Of a DNA stretch of 64,000 nt, positions 35,958 to 44,629 are shown piece after piece. The notes below the pieces were generated by a model. That model ran no database searches. It was not told the origin of the DNA and saw only the letters and a program-made list of their open reading frames with translations. A program made the translations under genes and the position numbers. The stretch's first letter is position 1; each line of letters starts with the position of its first letter. The stretch is from Paenibacillus endophyticus. Lineage in GTDB: Bacteria; Bacillota; Bacilli; Paenibacillales; Paenibacillaceae. The DNA lies in the NCBI RefSeq assembly GCF_014192395.1, contig NZ_JACHXW010000015.1, positions 62,001 through 126,000 of the forward strand. Direction: 5' to 3'.

Positions 35958-36809
35958 ATGGATAATCCATTTGAAACATGCAGCTTCGGCAGCACTCCCG
36001 AGCTCTATGTAGAATACACAAAGCGGTCGACGCCTTATACGATGGCAGACGACCATTACCACGAATATTACGAAATCTATTATATGCTCTCCGGACAACG
36101 CATTTATTTCATAAAGGACCGCTCCTATTCCATTGAGCAAGGCGATCTCGTTTTTATTCGGAAGCATGAGCTGCACAAAACGATGCAGGTCGGCCACGAC
36201 TCCCACGAGCGGCTCATCCTTCATTTCGACGATACCATGCTGAAGCGGTTGGCGGGAGCGCATGTGGGGCTTCTCTTGTCCGCGTTCAATGAGACAGCTC
36301 CTGTTATCCGTCTGCCCCGGCAAGAGCTGCTGGCTATGGATCAGCTAATGAGAAAGCTGCTGACAGAGATAAAAGAAGAAACGCCTGGTTATGAGCTTAT
36401 TCCTCCAAATGTTCTAACGATGCTGCTATTGACTGCTGCCAGACATATTCAGCAGCACGAACCTGTTCCGATGCATCATGCAACGCCTATGCATGCCAAG
36501 ATTACGGAGATCACCCGCTACATTAACGGGCATTTTGCAGAGTCTCTTCGGCTGAGCACAGTGGCCGATCATTATTTCATCAGCCCTTACTATTTGAGCC
36601 GCATGTTTAAAGAAATAACGGGGTTCGCTTTCTCCGACTACATCATCATAACGCGCATCAAAGAGGCGCAGCGCCTGCTTCGTGAGACGGACAGCAGCGT
36701 CACCGATATCGCAGCCGCGGTTGGTTTCGACAATTTCTCCCATTTCGGTAAAACGTTTAAAAAAATAACCCGTCACTCCCCGCGCGATTATCGAAAGCAA
36801 TATCTGTGA
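35958..36809 (+). CDS. AraC family transcriptional regulator
   Basis: 283 aa. The cupin half has DDHYHEYYEIYYMLSG (31-46) and HELHKT. The two DNA-binding helix-turn-helices cover about 185-283 and end SPRDYRKQYL. GAGGAG precedes the ATG. It faces away from the oxidoreductase-uxaC pair, which it may control, and precedes another oxidoreductase gene on its own strand. Confidence 0.92.
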   Translation: MDNPFETCSFGSTPELYVEYTKRSTPYTMADDHYHEYYEIYYMLSGQRIYFIKDRSYSIEQGDLVFIRKHELHKTMQVGHDSHERLILHFDDTMLKRLAGAHVGLLLSAFNETAPVIRLPRQELLAMDQLMRKLLTEIKEETPGYELIPPNVLTMLLLTAARHIQQHEPVPMHHATPMHAKITEITRYINGHFAESLRLSTVADHYFISPYYLSRMFKEITGFAFSDYIIITRIKEAQRLLRETDSSVTDIAAAVGFDNFSHFGKTFKKITRHSPRDYRKQYL

Positions 36810-36852
36810 TGATATTAAACTATGTCGTAATATCGTATAATAATGGTCATTA

Positions 36853-36877
36853 ATTCGCACTAAAAATGAGTGTGAAT
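36853..36877. promoter_or_regulatory. Inverted repeat upstream of oxidoreductase gene
   Basis: ATTCGCACT (36853-36861) and AGTGTGAAT (36869-36877) form a near-perfect inverted repeat with a 7-base spacer, about 80 bases before the start of the next gene. It may be a regulator site. Confidence 0.4.
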
Positions 36878-36958
36878 CTATGTTAAATTATATTTGTTGT
36901 CATAAATTTATAGATGAACCACAGAAACGCAAATAGATGCCCAGGGAGAGATGAACCG

Positions 36959-37963
36959 ATGATCCGAATTGGTAAAATCAGTTATTGGCATGTACACGCA
37001 TGGGATTATACAAAGCAAGCGCAGGAGCACCCCGGTACGGAGATCGTCGCAGTATGGGATGAAATCGCGGAACGCGGCCAAGCTGCCGCTGACAAGCTAG
37101 GTGTTGACTTCCACGCTAATTTGGATGAAATGCTTCAGCGCGACGATATCGACGCCGTTATCGTAGACGCACCCACAAACAGGCACCAAGAAGTAATCGT
37201 TGCTGCTGCCAAAGCAGGCAAGCATATTTTCACGGAGAAGGTCATTGCTGCAACATTGAAGGAATTGAACATTATACTAGATGAAGTAGCCAAAAGTAAT
37301 GTAAAATTAACAGTGTCGCTGCCGCGCTTGAATGATGGCTACACACTTGCGATTCGTGATATTTTATCGCAAGGCGTGCTTGGCAGAATCACGCTCGTAC
37401 GTGCCCGCTTGTCCCATAACGGAGCAACAGCCAACTGGCTGCCTGAGCATTTCTACAGCCTTGAGGAATGCGGCGGAGGCGCTTTGATCGATCTTGGTTG
37501 CCATCCGATGTATTTGACTAGACTGTTTATGAACGAGATGCCTCAAGAGGTGTCCGCTCATTTCGGCTATGTTACCGGCAAACAGGTAGAAGACAACGCC
37601 GTGTCAATCTTGACATCCGCTTCCGGTTCAATCGGGATTGTAGAGGCCGGCTTCGTGAACAACCATTCGCCATTTACGCTTGAGGTGCACGGTACGGAAG
37701 GCTCGCTGCTTTACGGAACGCCTGAGAACCAGCTGCTGCTTCGCACGTCGGCACCAGGTGCGGACTCTTCGGAGAAATGGACAGCGCAGTCTATTCCGCC
37801 GGCTCGCGAGAGCGCTTTTGACCAGTGGGTACAGCATATCGAGAACGACACGACAGCAGACGAAAATGTAAGCCTTGCCATCGATTTGACGAAGCTGATG
37901 GAAGCTTCCAATCTATCGGCCCGTGAGCATCGCGCCGTTCGAATCGATGAGCTGAGCAAGTAG
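36959..37963 (+). CDS. Gfo/Idh/MocA family oxidoreductase, 334 aa
   Basis: Begins RIGKISYWHVHAWDY, an atypical Rossmann start with His-x-His in place of the usual GxGxxG loop. FTEKVIAATL replaces the EKP motif with EKV. LIDLGCHPMYLTRLF near 180 is the conserved catalytic His region. GGGAG lies 10 bases before the ATG at 36959; an upstream in-frame ATG at 36914 lacks a site. The altered nucleotide loop suggests an unusual cofactor position or a different role. It is followed at 29 bases by an AraC gene. Confidence 0.85.
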   Translation: MIRIGKISYWHVHAWDYTKQAQEHPGTEIVAVWDEIAERGQAAADKLGVDFHANLDEMLQRDDIDAVIVDAPTNRHQEVIVAAAKAGKHIFTEKVIAATLKELNIILDEVAKSNVKLTVSLPRLNDGYTLAIRDILSQGVLGRITLVRARLSHNGATANWLPEHFYSLEECGGGALIDLGCHPMYLTRLFMNEMPQEVSAHFGYVTGKQVEDNAVSILTSASGSIGIVEAGFVNNHSPFTLEVHGTEGSLLYGTPENQLLLRTSAPGADSSEKWTAQSIPPARESAFDQWVQHIENDTTADENVSLAIDLTKLMEASNLSAREHRAVRIDELSK

Positions 37964-37992
37964 CGGCAAGGGGGCTCCGAGGAGGAAGCAGC

Positions 37993-38940
37993 ATGCCCAA
38001 TTTTCCATACGAAATTATGCATGATCGCCAAGACGCGCTTGAGCGTCTGGAGCTGTGCATTCGATGGGGACAATACGACATTCATGTGCTCCGCTTCCAT
38101 TTAACGCAGTTTCCTCCCGGACGAGTTATCGGGTTCCACAAGCATGCCGAGTATGAATTTCATTTCATCCCGCAGGGCAAAGGAAAGGTCATACTGATTG
38201 ACCAGGAATTCGCTTTGAAGCCCGGCATGCTTTATTTGACCGGACCAGACATAATGCATTACCAGGAAGCAGATGCCTTCGAGGCAATGGATGAGCTATG
38301 CTTGCATGTCGATATTATCGACAGGAATCTGGATCATCCGGACACGGATTCCCATTCGTATGATGAGTGGGAAGCTGCTGAAGCCCGCGACTGCATCGAG
38401 AAGCTTAGGATGCTTCCGCTCTATCCGACTGCGGACCTGCACCAAGCCATGCCCCGCTTTCTGGAAGCCTATCAGGCATGCAACGACAATTTCGTCGGAA
38501 GCTATACAACCATTAAGCAAACCGTCATACAAATTCTTCTGAGAGCCGTACGCGCTTACGATAAGGCGAGCGAGCAGAAGCAGTTTCCAACACGCGACAT
38601 GAAGGCTTACCGGTATCGGCTCGCCTTGGAATACATGTATGCGAACTATGACGGCAGCATTACGCTTGAGGATGTCGCGGACAAGCTCAACTTAAGTTCA
38701 AGGCATATTCAAAGGCTATTCAAGGAGCTTCATCACGGACATACCTTTAGCCGCATACTCGAGGATATTCGATTGGCGGTCGTGTGCCGTGAGCTTCAGG
38801 AAAGCGAACAATCCGTTGAGCAGATCGCGAAGCTTGCCGGTTTTGCAGGCGGCAATTACTTACATGCCGTATTTCGCAAGAAATTTGGCCAAACCCCTTC
38901 CGAGTACCGGAGGAGCGCACGACCCCCACAACCGCAATGA
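37993..38940 (+). CDS. AraC family transcriptional regulator
   Basis: 315 aa. The cupin half contains GFHKHAEYEFHFIPQGKG at about 47-64. The C-terminal AraC domain (about 210-308) has ITLEDVADKLNLSSRHIQR and ends TPSEYRRSA. GAGGAGG precedes the ATG. It is sandwiched between two oxidoreductase genes on the same strand, so an operon of about 3 kb is likely. Confidence 0.92.
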   Translation: MPNFPYEIMHDRQDALERLELCIRWGQYDIHVLRFHLTQFPPGRVIGFHKHAEYEFHFIPQGKGKVILIDQEFALKPGMLYLTGPDIMHYQEADAFEAMDELCLHVDIIDRNLDHPDTDSHSYDEWEAAEARDCIEKLRMLPLYPTADLHQAMPRFLEAYQACNDNFVGSYTTIKQTVIQILLRAVRAYDKASEQKQFPTRDMKAYRYRLALEYMYANYDGSITLEDVADKLNLSSRHIQRLFKELHHGHTFSRILEDIRLAVVCRELQESEQSVEQIAKLAGFAGGNYLHAVFRKKFGQTPSEYRRSARPPQPQ

Positions 38941-38973
38941 CAACTATTTGGAATTATTAGGAGGCTGCTTAAC

Positions 38974-40053
38974 ATGTCCAAAATTTACAAACTCGCTATT
39001 ATCGGCTGCGGCGGAATTGCCAATGGCAAGCATTTGCCGAGCCTGAAGAAGCTAGACAACGTTGAAATCGTCGCTTTCTGTGATATCGTCGAGCATCGTG
39101 CTTTTGAAGCAGCAGGCTTGTATGGTGCCGAAGGCGCTCGTGTATATACGGATTACACCGAACTGCTGAAAGATGAGTCCATCGAAATCGTCCATGTATG
39201 TACGCCTAACGATTCGCATGCGGATATTTCCATCGCAGCACTCGAAGCCGGCAAGCATGTTATGAGCGAAAAGCCGATGGCCAAAACCGCTCATGACGCA
39301 CAGCGCATGGTTGATGCGGCTCGCCGTACAGGCAAGAAGCTTACGGTTGGCTACAACAACCGCTTCCGTCCGGACAGCCAGCATTTGAAGCAGCTTTGCG
39401 CTGCCGGCGAACTCGGCGATATTTATTACGCCAAAGCACATGCGATTCGTCGCCGTGCCGTACCGACTTGGGGCGTATTCCTCGATGAAGAGAAACAAGG
39501 CGGCGGCCCGCTAATCGATATCGGAACCCATGCTTTGGATTTGACGCTTTGGATGCTCGACAACTACAAGCCGAAGGTTGTACTCGGTACGTCCTACCAT
39601 AAGCTTTCTCAGAAGGAGAATGCCGCTAACGCTTGGGGACCTTGGGATCCTGCCAAATTCACGGTTGAAGATTCCGCATTCGGGATGATCGTCATGGAGA
39701 ACGGCGCGACAATCGTATTGGAATCCAGCTGGGCACTCAACACGCTTGAGGTTGATGAGGCGAAATGTACACTATCGGGTACTGAAGGCGGAGCGGATAT
39801 GAAAGACGGACTTCGCGTCAATGGTGAAAAACACAGTCGCTTGTTCACAACGCAAATTGATTTGAAAGCAGGCGGAGTTGCTTTCTTCGATGGCAAAACC
39901 GAAAGCGATGCCGATCTTGAAATGAGAATGTGGCTGAAAGCAATCGACGAGGATACCGATCCTGTCGTAACGCCGGAGCAAGCATTCGTCGTTTCTCAAA
40001 TTCTTGAAGCGATTTATGAATCCTCCAAAACAGGCAAAGCCGTTTATCTATAA
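38974..40053 (+). CDS. Gfo/Idh/MocA family oxidoreductase, 359 aa
   Basis: Canonical member: IIGCGGIANGKH (8-19) binds NAD(P), MSEKPMAKT near 91-99 is the EKP motif, and GGGPLIDIGTHALDL near 175 holds the catalytic His. AGGAGG precedes the ATG. It ends the AraC/oxidoreductase series and is followed by a strong terminator. A sugar or inositol derivative is the likely substrate. Confidence 0.92.
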   Translation: MSKIYKLAIIGCGGIANGKHLPSLKKLDNVEIVAFCDIVEHRAFEAAGLYGAEGARVYTDYTELLKDESIEIVHVCTPNDSHADISIAALEAGKHVMSEKPMAKTAHDAQRMVDAARRTGKKLTVGYNNRFRPDSQHLKQLCAAGELGDIYYAKAHAIRRRAVPTWGVFLDEEKQGGGPLIDIGTHALDLTLWMLDNYKPKVVLGTSYHKLSQKENAANAWGPWDPAKFTVEDSAFGMIVMENGATIVLESSWALNTLEVDEAKCTLSGTEGGADMKDGLRVNGEKHSRLFTTQIDLKAGGVAFFDGKTESDADLEMRMWLKAIDEDTDPVVTPEQAFVVSQILEAIYESSKTGKAVYL

Positions 40054-40066
40054 GCTGTAAATCAAA

Positions 40067-40108
40067 AGCTGCGAGGCTTGGTCGAATGACCTGCCTCGCA
40101 GCTTTTTT
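40067..40108 (+). terminator. Rho-independent terminator
   Basis: AAGCTGCGAGGC (40067-40078) pairs with GCCTCGCAGCTT, followed by a T6 run. Confidence 0.93.
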
Positions 40109-40110
40109 AA

Positions 40111-40244
40111 TGACGCTATTTATGAATTCGGAGTCTGTTTTGCTTGATGTTATCCATAAATTCCGAGTCTGTTTCGCTTGATGCTATCCATAATTCGGAG
40201 TCTATTTCGCTTGACGCTATCCATGAATTCGGAGTCTGTTACGT
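40111..40244. repeat. Four tandem copies of a 34-bp repeat
   Basis: Units begin at 40111, 40145, 40179 and 40212 (34, 34, 33 and about 30 bases). Each has TGAYGYTATYYATRAATTC followed by GGAGTCTGTTTCGCT with small differences. They fill the space between the oxidoreductase terminator and the convergent SDR stop. No spacers, so this is not a CRISPR array. Confidence 0.85.
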
Positions 40245-40256
40245 GTTTGCCCACAA

Positions 40257-40952
40257 TTACAACGGCATTGGAGCTGCTGTATGATCGATAAACAAGGCAT
40301 CCGCCGTTTTCTTGCGTTCGACTATATCTAGAATGCCCTTCGCGGAAATAGCCGCATCGCCTGGAGCCTGATCACCGCCCATATCCGTTCTAATCCAGCC
40401 GGGATGCAGCGCATGGACAAGGACGCCCTGCGGCGCCAGCTCGTTTCGAATCTGGGCAGAGAACATATTCAATGCCGACTTGGACATGGCGTAGGAGTAA
40501 TCCCCGCCATATGCGCCTGCAAAGCTTCCAGCCTCCGAGCTGATGTTGATTACAGTCGGTTTTTCTCCATTAACGAGCAGTGGGAGAAAGTGCTTAAGCA
40601 CCGCTATCGGACCGAATAAGTTGGTCTGGAACGATTGCTCCAGCTGCTCCAGATTAAGCTCACCGAGCTTTTGTTCCCTGCCAAGCAGAATAGCCGCGCT
40701 GTTAATAATCCCGTCAATACCATCGTATCGGCTCGCAACCTGCTCGTATGCATAGCGAACTGACTGTTCATCCGTAACGTCAAGCGGTACAATGGTTACT
40801 TTCTCTGGAAAAGCTGAGGCTAGCGCGAGCAGACCTTCCGCAGATGAGCCAGGGCTGCGCACGCCTGCCAGTACATGATGTCCGCGTTCGCAAGCTTCGT
40901 TTGCCAGCGCAAGTCCTAATCCTCGGTTCGCCCCTGTAATTAATAGATTCAT
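40257..40952 (-). CDS. Short-chain dehydrogenase/reductase, 231 aa
   Basis: TGANRGLG at 7-14 is the cofactor loop, NVTDEQS-type acidic region follows near 60, NISSEAGS near 137 carries the Ser and YSYAMSKSALN near 152 the Tyr and Lys. It closely resembles the SDR at 32001 in layout. GAGGAG precedes the ATG. It lies 57 bases after the VOC gene on the same strand. Substrate unknown. Confidence 0.88.
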   Translation of the reverse strand: MNLLITGANRGLGLALANEACERGHHVLAGVRSPGSSAEGLLALASAFPEKVTIVPLDVTDEQSVRYAYEQVASRYDGIDGIINSAAILLGREQKLGELNLEQLEQSFQTNLFGPIAVLKHFLPLLVNGEKPTVINISSEAGSFAGAYGGDYSYAMSKSALNMFSAQIRNELAPQGVLVHALHPGWIRTDMGGDQAPGDAAISAKGILDIVERKKTADALFIDHTAAPMPL

Positions 40953-41009
40953 TCGGTTATTCTCCTCCTATCCATTCACAAGCCATATGCGATGCCCTGT
41001 TGATCAGCA

Positions 41010-41471
41010 TCATTCGTTCTTATCGTTCTCCAACAATTCAAGCATCACCTTCAGCTGCTTGAACGAATCCATATAGGCGTAGCGCCCGCCGGTATACTCC
41101 CCTTTTTGCACAAGGGCCATGCCGTTTTTCTCCATGAGAGCTACCTTATCCTTCATGCCGTCAATCACGAAGGCAATGTGATGCGGGCCTTCACCATGCG
41201 TATCTAGATGCTCTCTCCACGTGCTTGGATGCTTATCCGGCTCGATAAGCTCAAGCTGCAGCGCTCCCATATCGAAAAAAGCAAGCTTCGCGCGGGCAAC
41301 CGACGAATCCCCTTTGTATTCGGTTTGCGCTTTGTCTACCGTATCCGTCCAGAACCAATCCGGCTTCTCCACGCCAAAAAAATCGGCATACGCCTGAGAG
41401 GTTTCGTCAATGTCATTCACCAGCAAGCCAATCTGTGTAACCGTTCGAGTTCCAAGTACATTTTTGTCCAC
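41010..41471 (-). CDS. VOC family (glyoxalase/bleomycin-resistance fold) protein, 153 aa
   Basis: Two beta-alpha-beta-beta-beta halves: QIGLLVNDIDETSQAYADFFG near 12-32 and HHIAFVIDGMKDKV near 97. Glu in LQLELIEP and His residues could bind metal, resembling methylmalonyl-CoA-epimerase-like members. The GTG at 41471 is chosen because AAGGGGAAG is placed at a proper distance; the longer frame to 41519 has no site. Function unknown, perhaps a lactoylglutathione-lyase relative acting with the SDR encoded next. Confidence 0.82.
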   Translation of the reverse strand: MDKNVLGTRTVTQIGLLVNDIDETSQAYADFFGVEKPDWFWTDTVDKAQTEYKGDSSVARAKLAFFDMGALQLELIEPDKHPSTWREHLDTHGEGPHHIAFVIDGMKDKVALMEKNGMALVQKGEYTGGRYAYMDSFKQLKVMLELLENDKNE

Positions 41472-41628
41472 GTTTATCTTCCCCTTATCGGTTATCGTAA
41501 TCGTTCTTGAACGTTGCACATGCGTGATCTACACTACAGCTTGCTTACGCTACATGACGATCCCCCCTCTCACGTCATTTCATATCGCTTGTAATCTACT
41601 TATCCGTGCTGCGTCCTTATGCTGCCAG

Positions 41629-42681
41629 CTAATCAATCGCGATGCTTTGGCAGGACTCCCTTACAACCAAGGCCGTACCAGCTGTCGCTTGTTTGGTGGA
41701 GGTCGAACCATGCTCGATGGCTGCGATTAACGTTTTCGTCAATTGATCCATCATGCCTGCAAAATCAATTCGAATCGTCGTTAAGGCAGGACGATGGTGC
41801 TCACTTCGAAAATGATCATCGAAGCCGATCACGGATATGTGCTGCGGAACCCGAAATCCTGCTTCCTTCAACGCCCGAATTGCTCCGAATGCGACACTGT
41901 CATTCGCTGCAAATAGCGCGGAAGGCAGTTCTCGATCTACCTTCAAAAAATCTTTGATCGCCTTATAACCGCTTGACTCATTGAAGTCGCCGGGCAGCAT
42001 CCATTCCGGATTCATCTCAAGCTTGTGCCTCGCCATCGCGCGCTGAAAGCCGTGCAGCTTGGACGGTCCTGAATATCTGTTCATATCACCGTTAATGATG
42101 CCGATTTGGCGATGCCCCAAAGAAACCAAATAATCAACCGCTTGGCCAACGCCCGTTTCATTGTCAAAATTAAACACTAGCCGATTCGGCATTTCCCGGC
42201 CAGGCAGATGCTGATCAACAATCGCAACGATAAAGCCTTCCTCGATCAGCTCCTCAATCAATGGCTCCTGGTTGGCGGCACCAATGAAAATACCTCCATC
42301 GATCCTTCGCTGGTAGAAGCTTTCCTTAATTGTACGAATCTCCTCTTTTTCGCTTACATCCCTCACGATATGCGTCAGTACGTAATAGCCTTGAGAAGAA
42401 GCGCTTTCAATGATTCGCGCAAGCAACAAGCTCGAAATGCTGTCGCCTGACACACGCCCCGAATCGATCATGAACAATCCAATCGTTCGAGTCCGCTTGC
42501 CTGCCAGCACCTGTGCCGATAAATTCGGATAATAATTGTACTGCTGAATAACCTGCATGACCTTTTGCTTGGTATGTTCAGGTACGTTGGCATAATTGTT
42601 AATAACCCTGCTTACCGTGCTTCTTGATACGCCAGCCAGCTTCGCAATTTCCGTACTGTTTATTTCTTTAGTCAATCCCAT
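41629..42681 (-). CDS. LacI family transcriptional regulator, 350 aa
   Basis: The N-terminal helix-turn-helix is INSTEIAKLAGVSRSTVSRV with the hinge-helix region NLSAQVLAGKRT near 50-60. A periplasmic-binding-like effector domain follows with DGGIFIGAANQEP, IGFDDHFRSEHHRPALTTI near the end. The ATG at 42681 has GGGGGT before it. It represses carbohydrate genes upon sugar limitation, but no sugar operon adjoins it; the neighbours on the same strand are the VOC and SDR genes. Confidence 0.9.
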   Translation of the reverse strand: MGLTKEINSTEIAKLAGVSRSTVSRVINNYANVPEHTKQKVMQVIQQYNYYPNLSAQVLAGKRTRTIGLFMIDSGRVSGDSISSLLLARIIESASSQGYYVLTHIVRDVSEKEEIRTIKESFYQRRIDGGIFIGAANQEPLIEELIEEGFIVAIVDQHLPGREMPNRLVFNFDNETGVGQAVDYLVSLGHRQIGIINGDMNRYSGPSKLHGFQRAMARHKLEMNPEWMLPGDFNESSGYKAIKDFLKVDRELPSALFAANDSVAFGAIRALKEAGFRVPQHISVIGFDDHFRSEHHRPALTTIRIDFAGMMDQLTKTLIAAIEHGSTSTKQATAGTALVVRESCQSIAID

Positions 42682-42789
42682 ACCCCCGACTGTGAACACG
42701 CGTTTATGCGCATATGGTACCAATGATAGCCACGTCTGTCAATTAATAATTTGAATGATGCTTCTTGACCAATGCTGCTGGATGAACAC

Positions 42790-42819
42790 AAAAAAGACTG
42801 AACGCGTACGTCCAGTCTC
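42790..42819 (-). terminator. Rho-independent terminator of the zinc operon
   Basis: On the minus strand AGACTGGAC and GTTCAGTCT flank a short loop, followed by T6. It lies after the 11-bp repeats, so these are transcribed. Confidence 0.85.
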
Positions 42820-42820
42820 T

Positions 42821-42919
42821 TGCTCTTGTCCTGCTCTTGTCCTGCTCTTGTCTTGCTCTTGTCCCGCTCTTGTCCTGCTCTTGTCTCGCTCTTGTCCCGC
42901 TCTTATTCTGCTCTTGTCC
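42821..42919. repeat. Nine tandem copies of an 11-bp repeat
   Basis: Unit TGCTCTTGTCC on the plus strand (GGACAAGAGCA on the minus), nine copies with T/C changes at the ends and one more diverged copy. It starts two bases after the rpmG stop codon and ends just before the terminator, so it forms most of the 3' untranslated RNA of the operon. Confidence 0.9.
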
Positions 42920-42921
42920 CG

Positions 42922-43071
42922 TTATCTTGTTTCTCTGTGCACCGTCACGCGTTTGAGTCGCGGGCTGTATTTTTTAACCTCCAGCCGCTCCGGTGTCGTT
43001 CTTTTGTTTTTGGTCGTCGTATAGTTACGGTCACCCGATTCCGTACAAGCAAGCGTAATAATTACTCTCAA
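42922..43071 (-). CDS. rpmG: Ribosomal protein L33, zinc-independent paralog
   Basis: A 49 aa protein with the L33 pattern [20 protein letters not shown] and a basic tail. The first CxxC of the zinc form is replaced by CTES and the second pair is absent, so this is the C-minus type that replaces the zinc form during zinc starvation. TTG start with AGGAGG 8 bases upstream. It lies 58 bases after the G3E GTPase in the same direction, giving a Zur-type operon. Confidence 0.93.
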   Translation of the reverse strand: MRVIITLACTESGDRNYTTTKNKRTTPERLEVKKYSPRLKRVTVHRETR

Positions 43072-43129
43072 TGCATTCACCTCCTGCCAAATATTATCCA
43101 TTTTTTCGCGTCCATACTGCGCGCCTGAT

Positions 43130-44344
43130 CTAGTTAAGCAAGGACTCGAGTTGCTCAGTCGCAGCATTTGGAAAGTCATCCTGAAACGAATCCCAGTCCA
43201 GTTCAAGCTCTCCGTCGCTGAGCAAGCAGCTGTCCAGGGAGTCAACCAGCTTCGTACGATCCATTTCGATTCCGATAAAGACCACTTTATTGATCCGGTC
43301 CCCATATTCCTCATGCCAAAGCTCTGCAAGTTCAGGGTCCTCCTGCAGCACTGCTGCCCTCTCCTCGTCAGAAAGTGCTGCTGCCCACTGCCCTGCAGGA
43401 CCGAATTGAATGGACGGTCCCGCTTGGCTTAGGCTCTGGGCGTAATCATTTCGCGTAGCCAGCCATACCATGCCCTTGGCCCGGATAACCTCCTCCGGCC
43501 ATTCCTCCATCCATTCCATAAGCCGCTGCGGATGAAAGGGCTTTGTACGCTCGTACACGAATGATGCTATTCCGTATTCCTCCGTCTCTGGCGTATGTGC
43601 AGGAGCTGCCATCTCCTTCATCCACCCAGCGGATTGACTCGCTTCCTCAAAGTCGAACAAGCCGGTATTTAAAATCGCTTTTGGGTCAATCTCGCCTCTT
43701 GAGGTGCGAATGAGCTTCGCCCGGGGCTGCAGTGTCCGAAGGACGCCCTCCAGCTCGGTCAGCTCCTCCTCGTCAACCAAATCGCATTTGTTCAGAACGA
43801 GGACATCACAAAACTCGATTTGATCAATAAGCAGATCAACGACCTCGCGCGTATCATCCTCACCTACAGCTTGGCTTCGCTCCAGCAGCGTCTCCCCGGA
43901 TGAATAATCATGCCAGAACCTGTAGGCGTCTACGACCGTAACCATACAATCCAGTTTGCAGAATTGCGTCAAATCGATACCCTGCTCCTCGTCAATATAC
44001 GAGAAGGTTTGCGCCACGGGTACCGGCTCGCCTACGCCAGTCGATTCAATGAGGATATAATCGAATCGATTTTCCTTGGCAAGCTTTTCAACCTCCATCA
44101 GCAAATCCTCTCGGAGTGTGCAGCATATACAGCCATTGGACATCTCCACCAGCTTCTCTTCCGTTCTGGATAATCCACCGCCATCTTTTATGAGAGCGGC
44201 GTCTACGTTTAACTCGCTTAGATCGTTTACGATAACAGCAACCCGAAGGCCATCGCGGTTATGAAGCACATGATTCATTATTGTCGTTTTTCCAGCACCC
44301 AAATAACCGCTTAATACCGTTACTGGAATTTTGTTTGTAGTCAT
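43130..44344 (-). CDS. zagA: G3E GTPase, zinc metallochaperone of the YciC/ZagA type
   Basis: COG0523 protein of 404 aa. Walker A is GYLGAGKTT (13-21), the metal-binding [10 protein letters not shown] lies near 71-80, ESTGVGEP near 100 is the E-S-T-G-V motif, and NKCDLV the GTP-specific motif. The C-terminal CobW domain is present. In Bacillus this protein delivers zinc to essential enzymes under deficiency. Two Zur boxes upstream and the L33 paralog downstream make this role likely. Confidence 0.92.
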   Translation of the reverse strand: MTTNKIPVTVLSGYLGAGKTTIMNHVLHNRDGLRVAVIVNDLSELNVDAALIKDGGGLSRTEEKLVEMSNGCICCTLREDLLMEVEKLAKENRFDYILIESTGVGEPVPVAQTFSYIDEEQGIDLTQFCKLDCMVTVVDAYRFWHDYSSGETLLERSQAVGEDDTREVVDLLIDQIEFCDVLVLNKCDLVDEEELTELEGVLRTLQPRAKLIRTSRGEIDPKAILNTGLFDFEEASQSAGWMKEMAAPAHTPETEEYGIASFVYERTKPFHPQRLMEWMEEWPEEVIRAKGMVWLATRNDYAQSLSQAGPSIQFGPAGQWAAALSDEERAAVLQEDPELAELWHEEYGDRINKVVFIGIEMDRTKLVDSLDSCLLSDGELELDWDSFQDDFPNAATEQLESLLN

Positions 44345-44381
44345 GAAGCACCTCTTTTTCTATTCCATTCTGCATGCATTT

Positions 44382-44400
44382 AAACGTTATAATTACGATT
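44382..44400. promoter_or_regulatory. Zur box 1
   Basis: AAACGTTATAATTACGATT matches the Bacillus Zur site (core TCGTAATNATTACGA) with one half perfect and the other at 7 of 9. It lies about 40 bases upstream of the GTPase start. Confidence 0.75.
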
Positions 44401-44432
44401 AAACACCAATAAAAAAGCTGATCAAGTCAGCT

Positions 44433-44451
44433 AATAGTAATCATTACGTTT
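44433..44451. promoter_or_regulatory. Zur box 2
   Basis: AATAGTAATCATTACGTTT has a perfect GTAATCATTAC core and 8 of 9 bases in each half. It lies about 50 bases upstream of box 1, suggesting two-step zinc repression. Confidence 0.8.
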
Positions 44452-44629
44452 TTAATTAGTATAACAGCCACTGTTGCATCGGTCAAGATCGAAATGATTA
44501 CTATTAACAAAAACTGCGCATGATGGCTCATGAACGATCAATTATGCTCCTGCTGCTATTGAAAGAAAACTTGGATATGCAACAGCGCCAGAAACACGGT
44601 CAATGCCATTTTCCCCGTGTGTCGCATCA

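Noticed and set aside
40111-40244. CRISPR array
   Set aside because: The repeats are directly adjacent without spacers and no cas gene is present.
42821-42919. Coding repeat protein
   Set aside because: The unit is 11 bases, so the frame shifts every copy, and it lies after a stop codon and before a terminator.
42922-43329. 135 aa version of the L33 frame
   Set aside because: The extra N-terminus overlaps the GTPase gene; AGGAGG before the TTG at 43071 and the L33 length fix the start.
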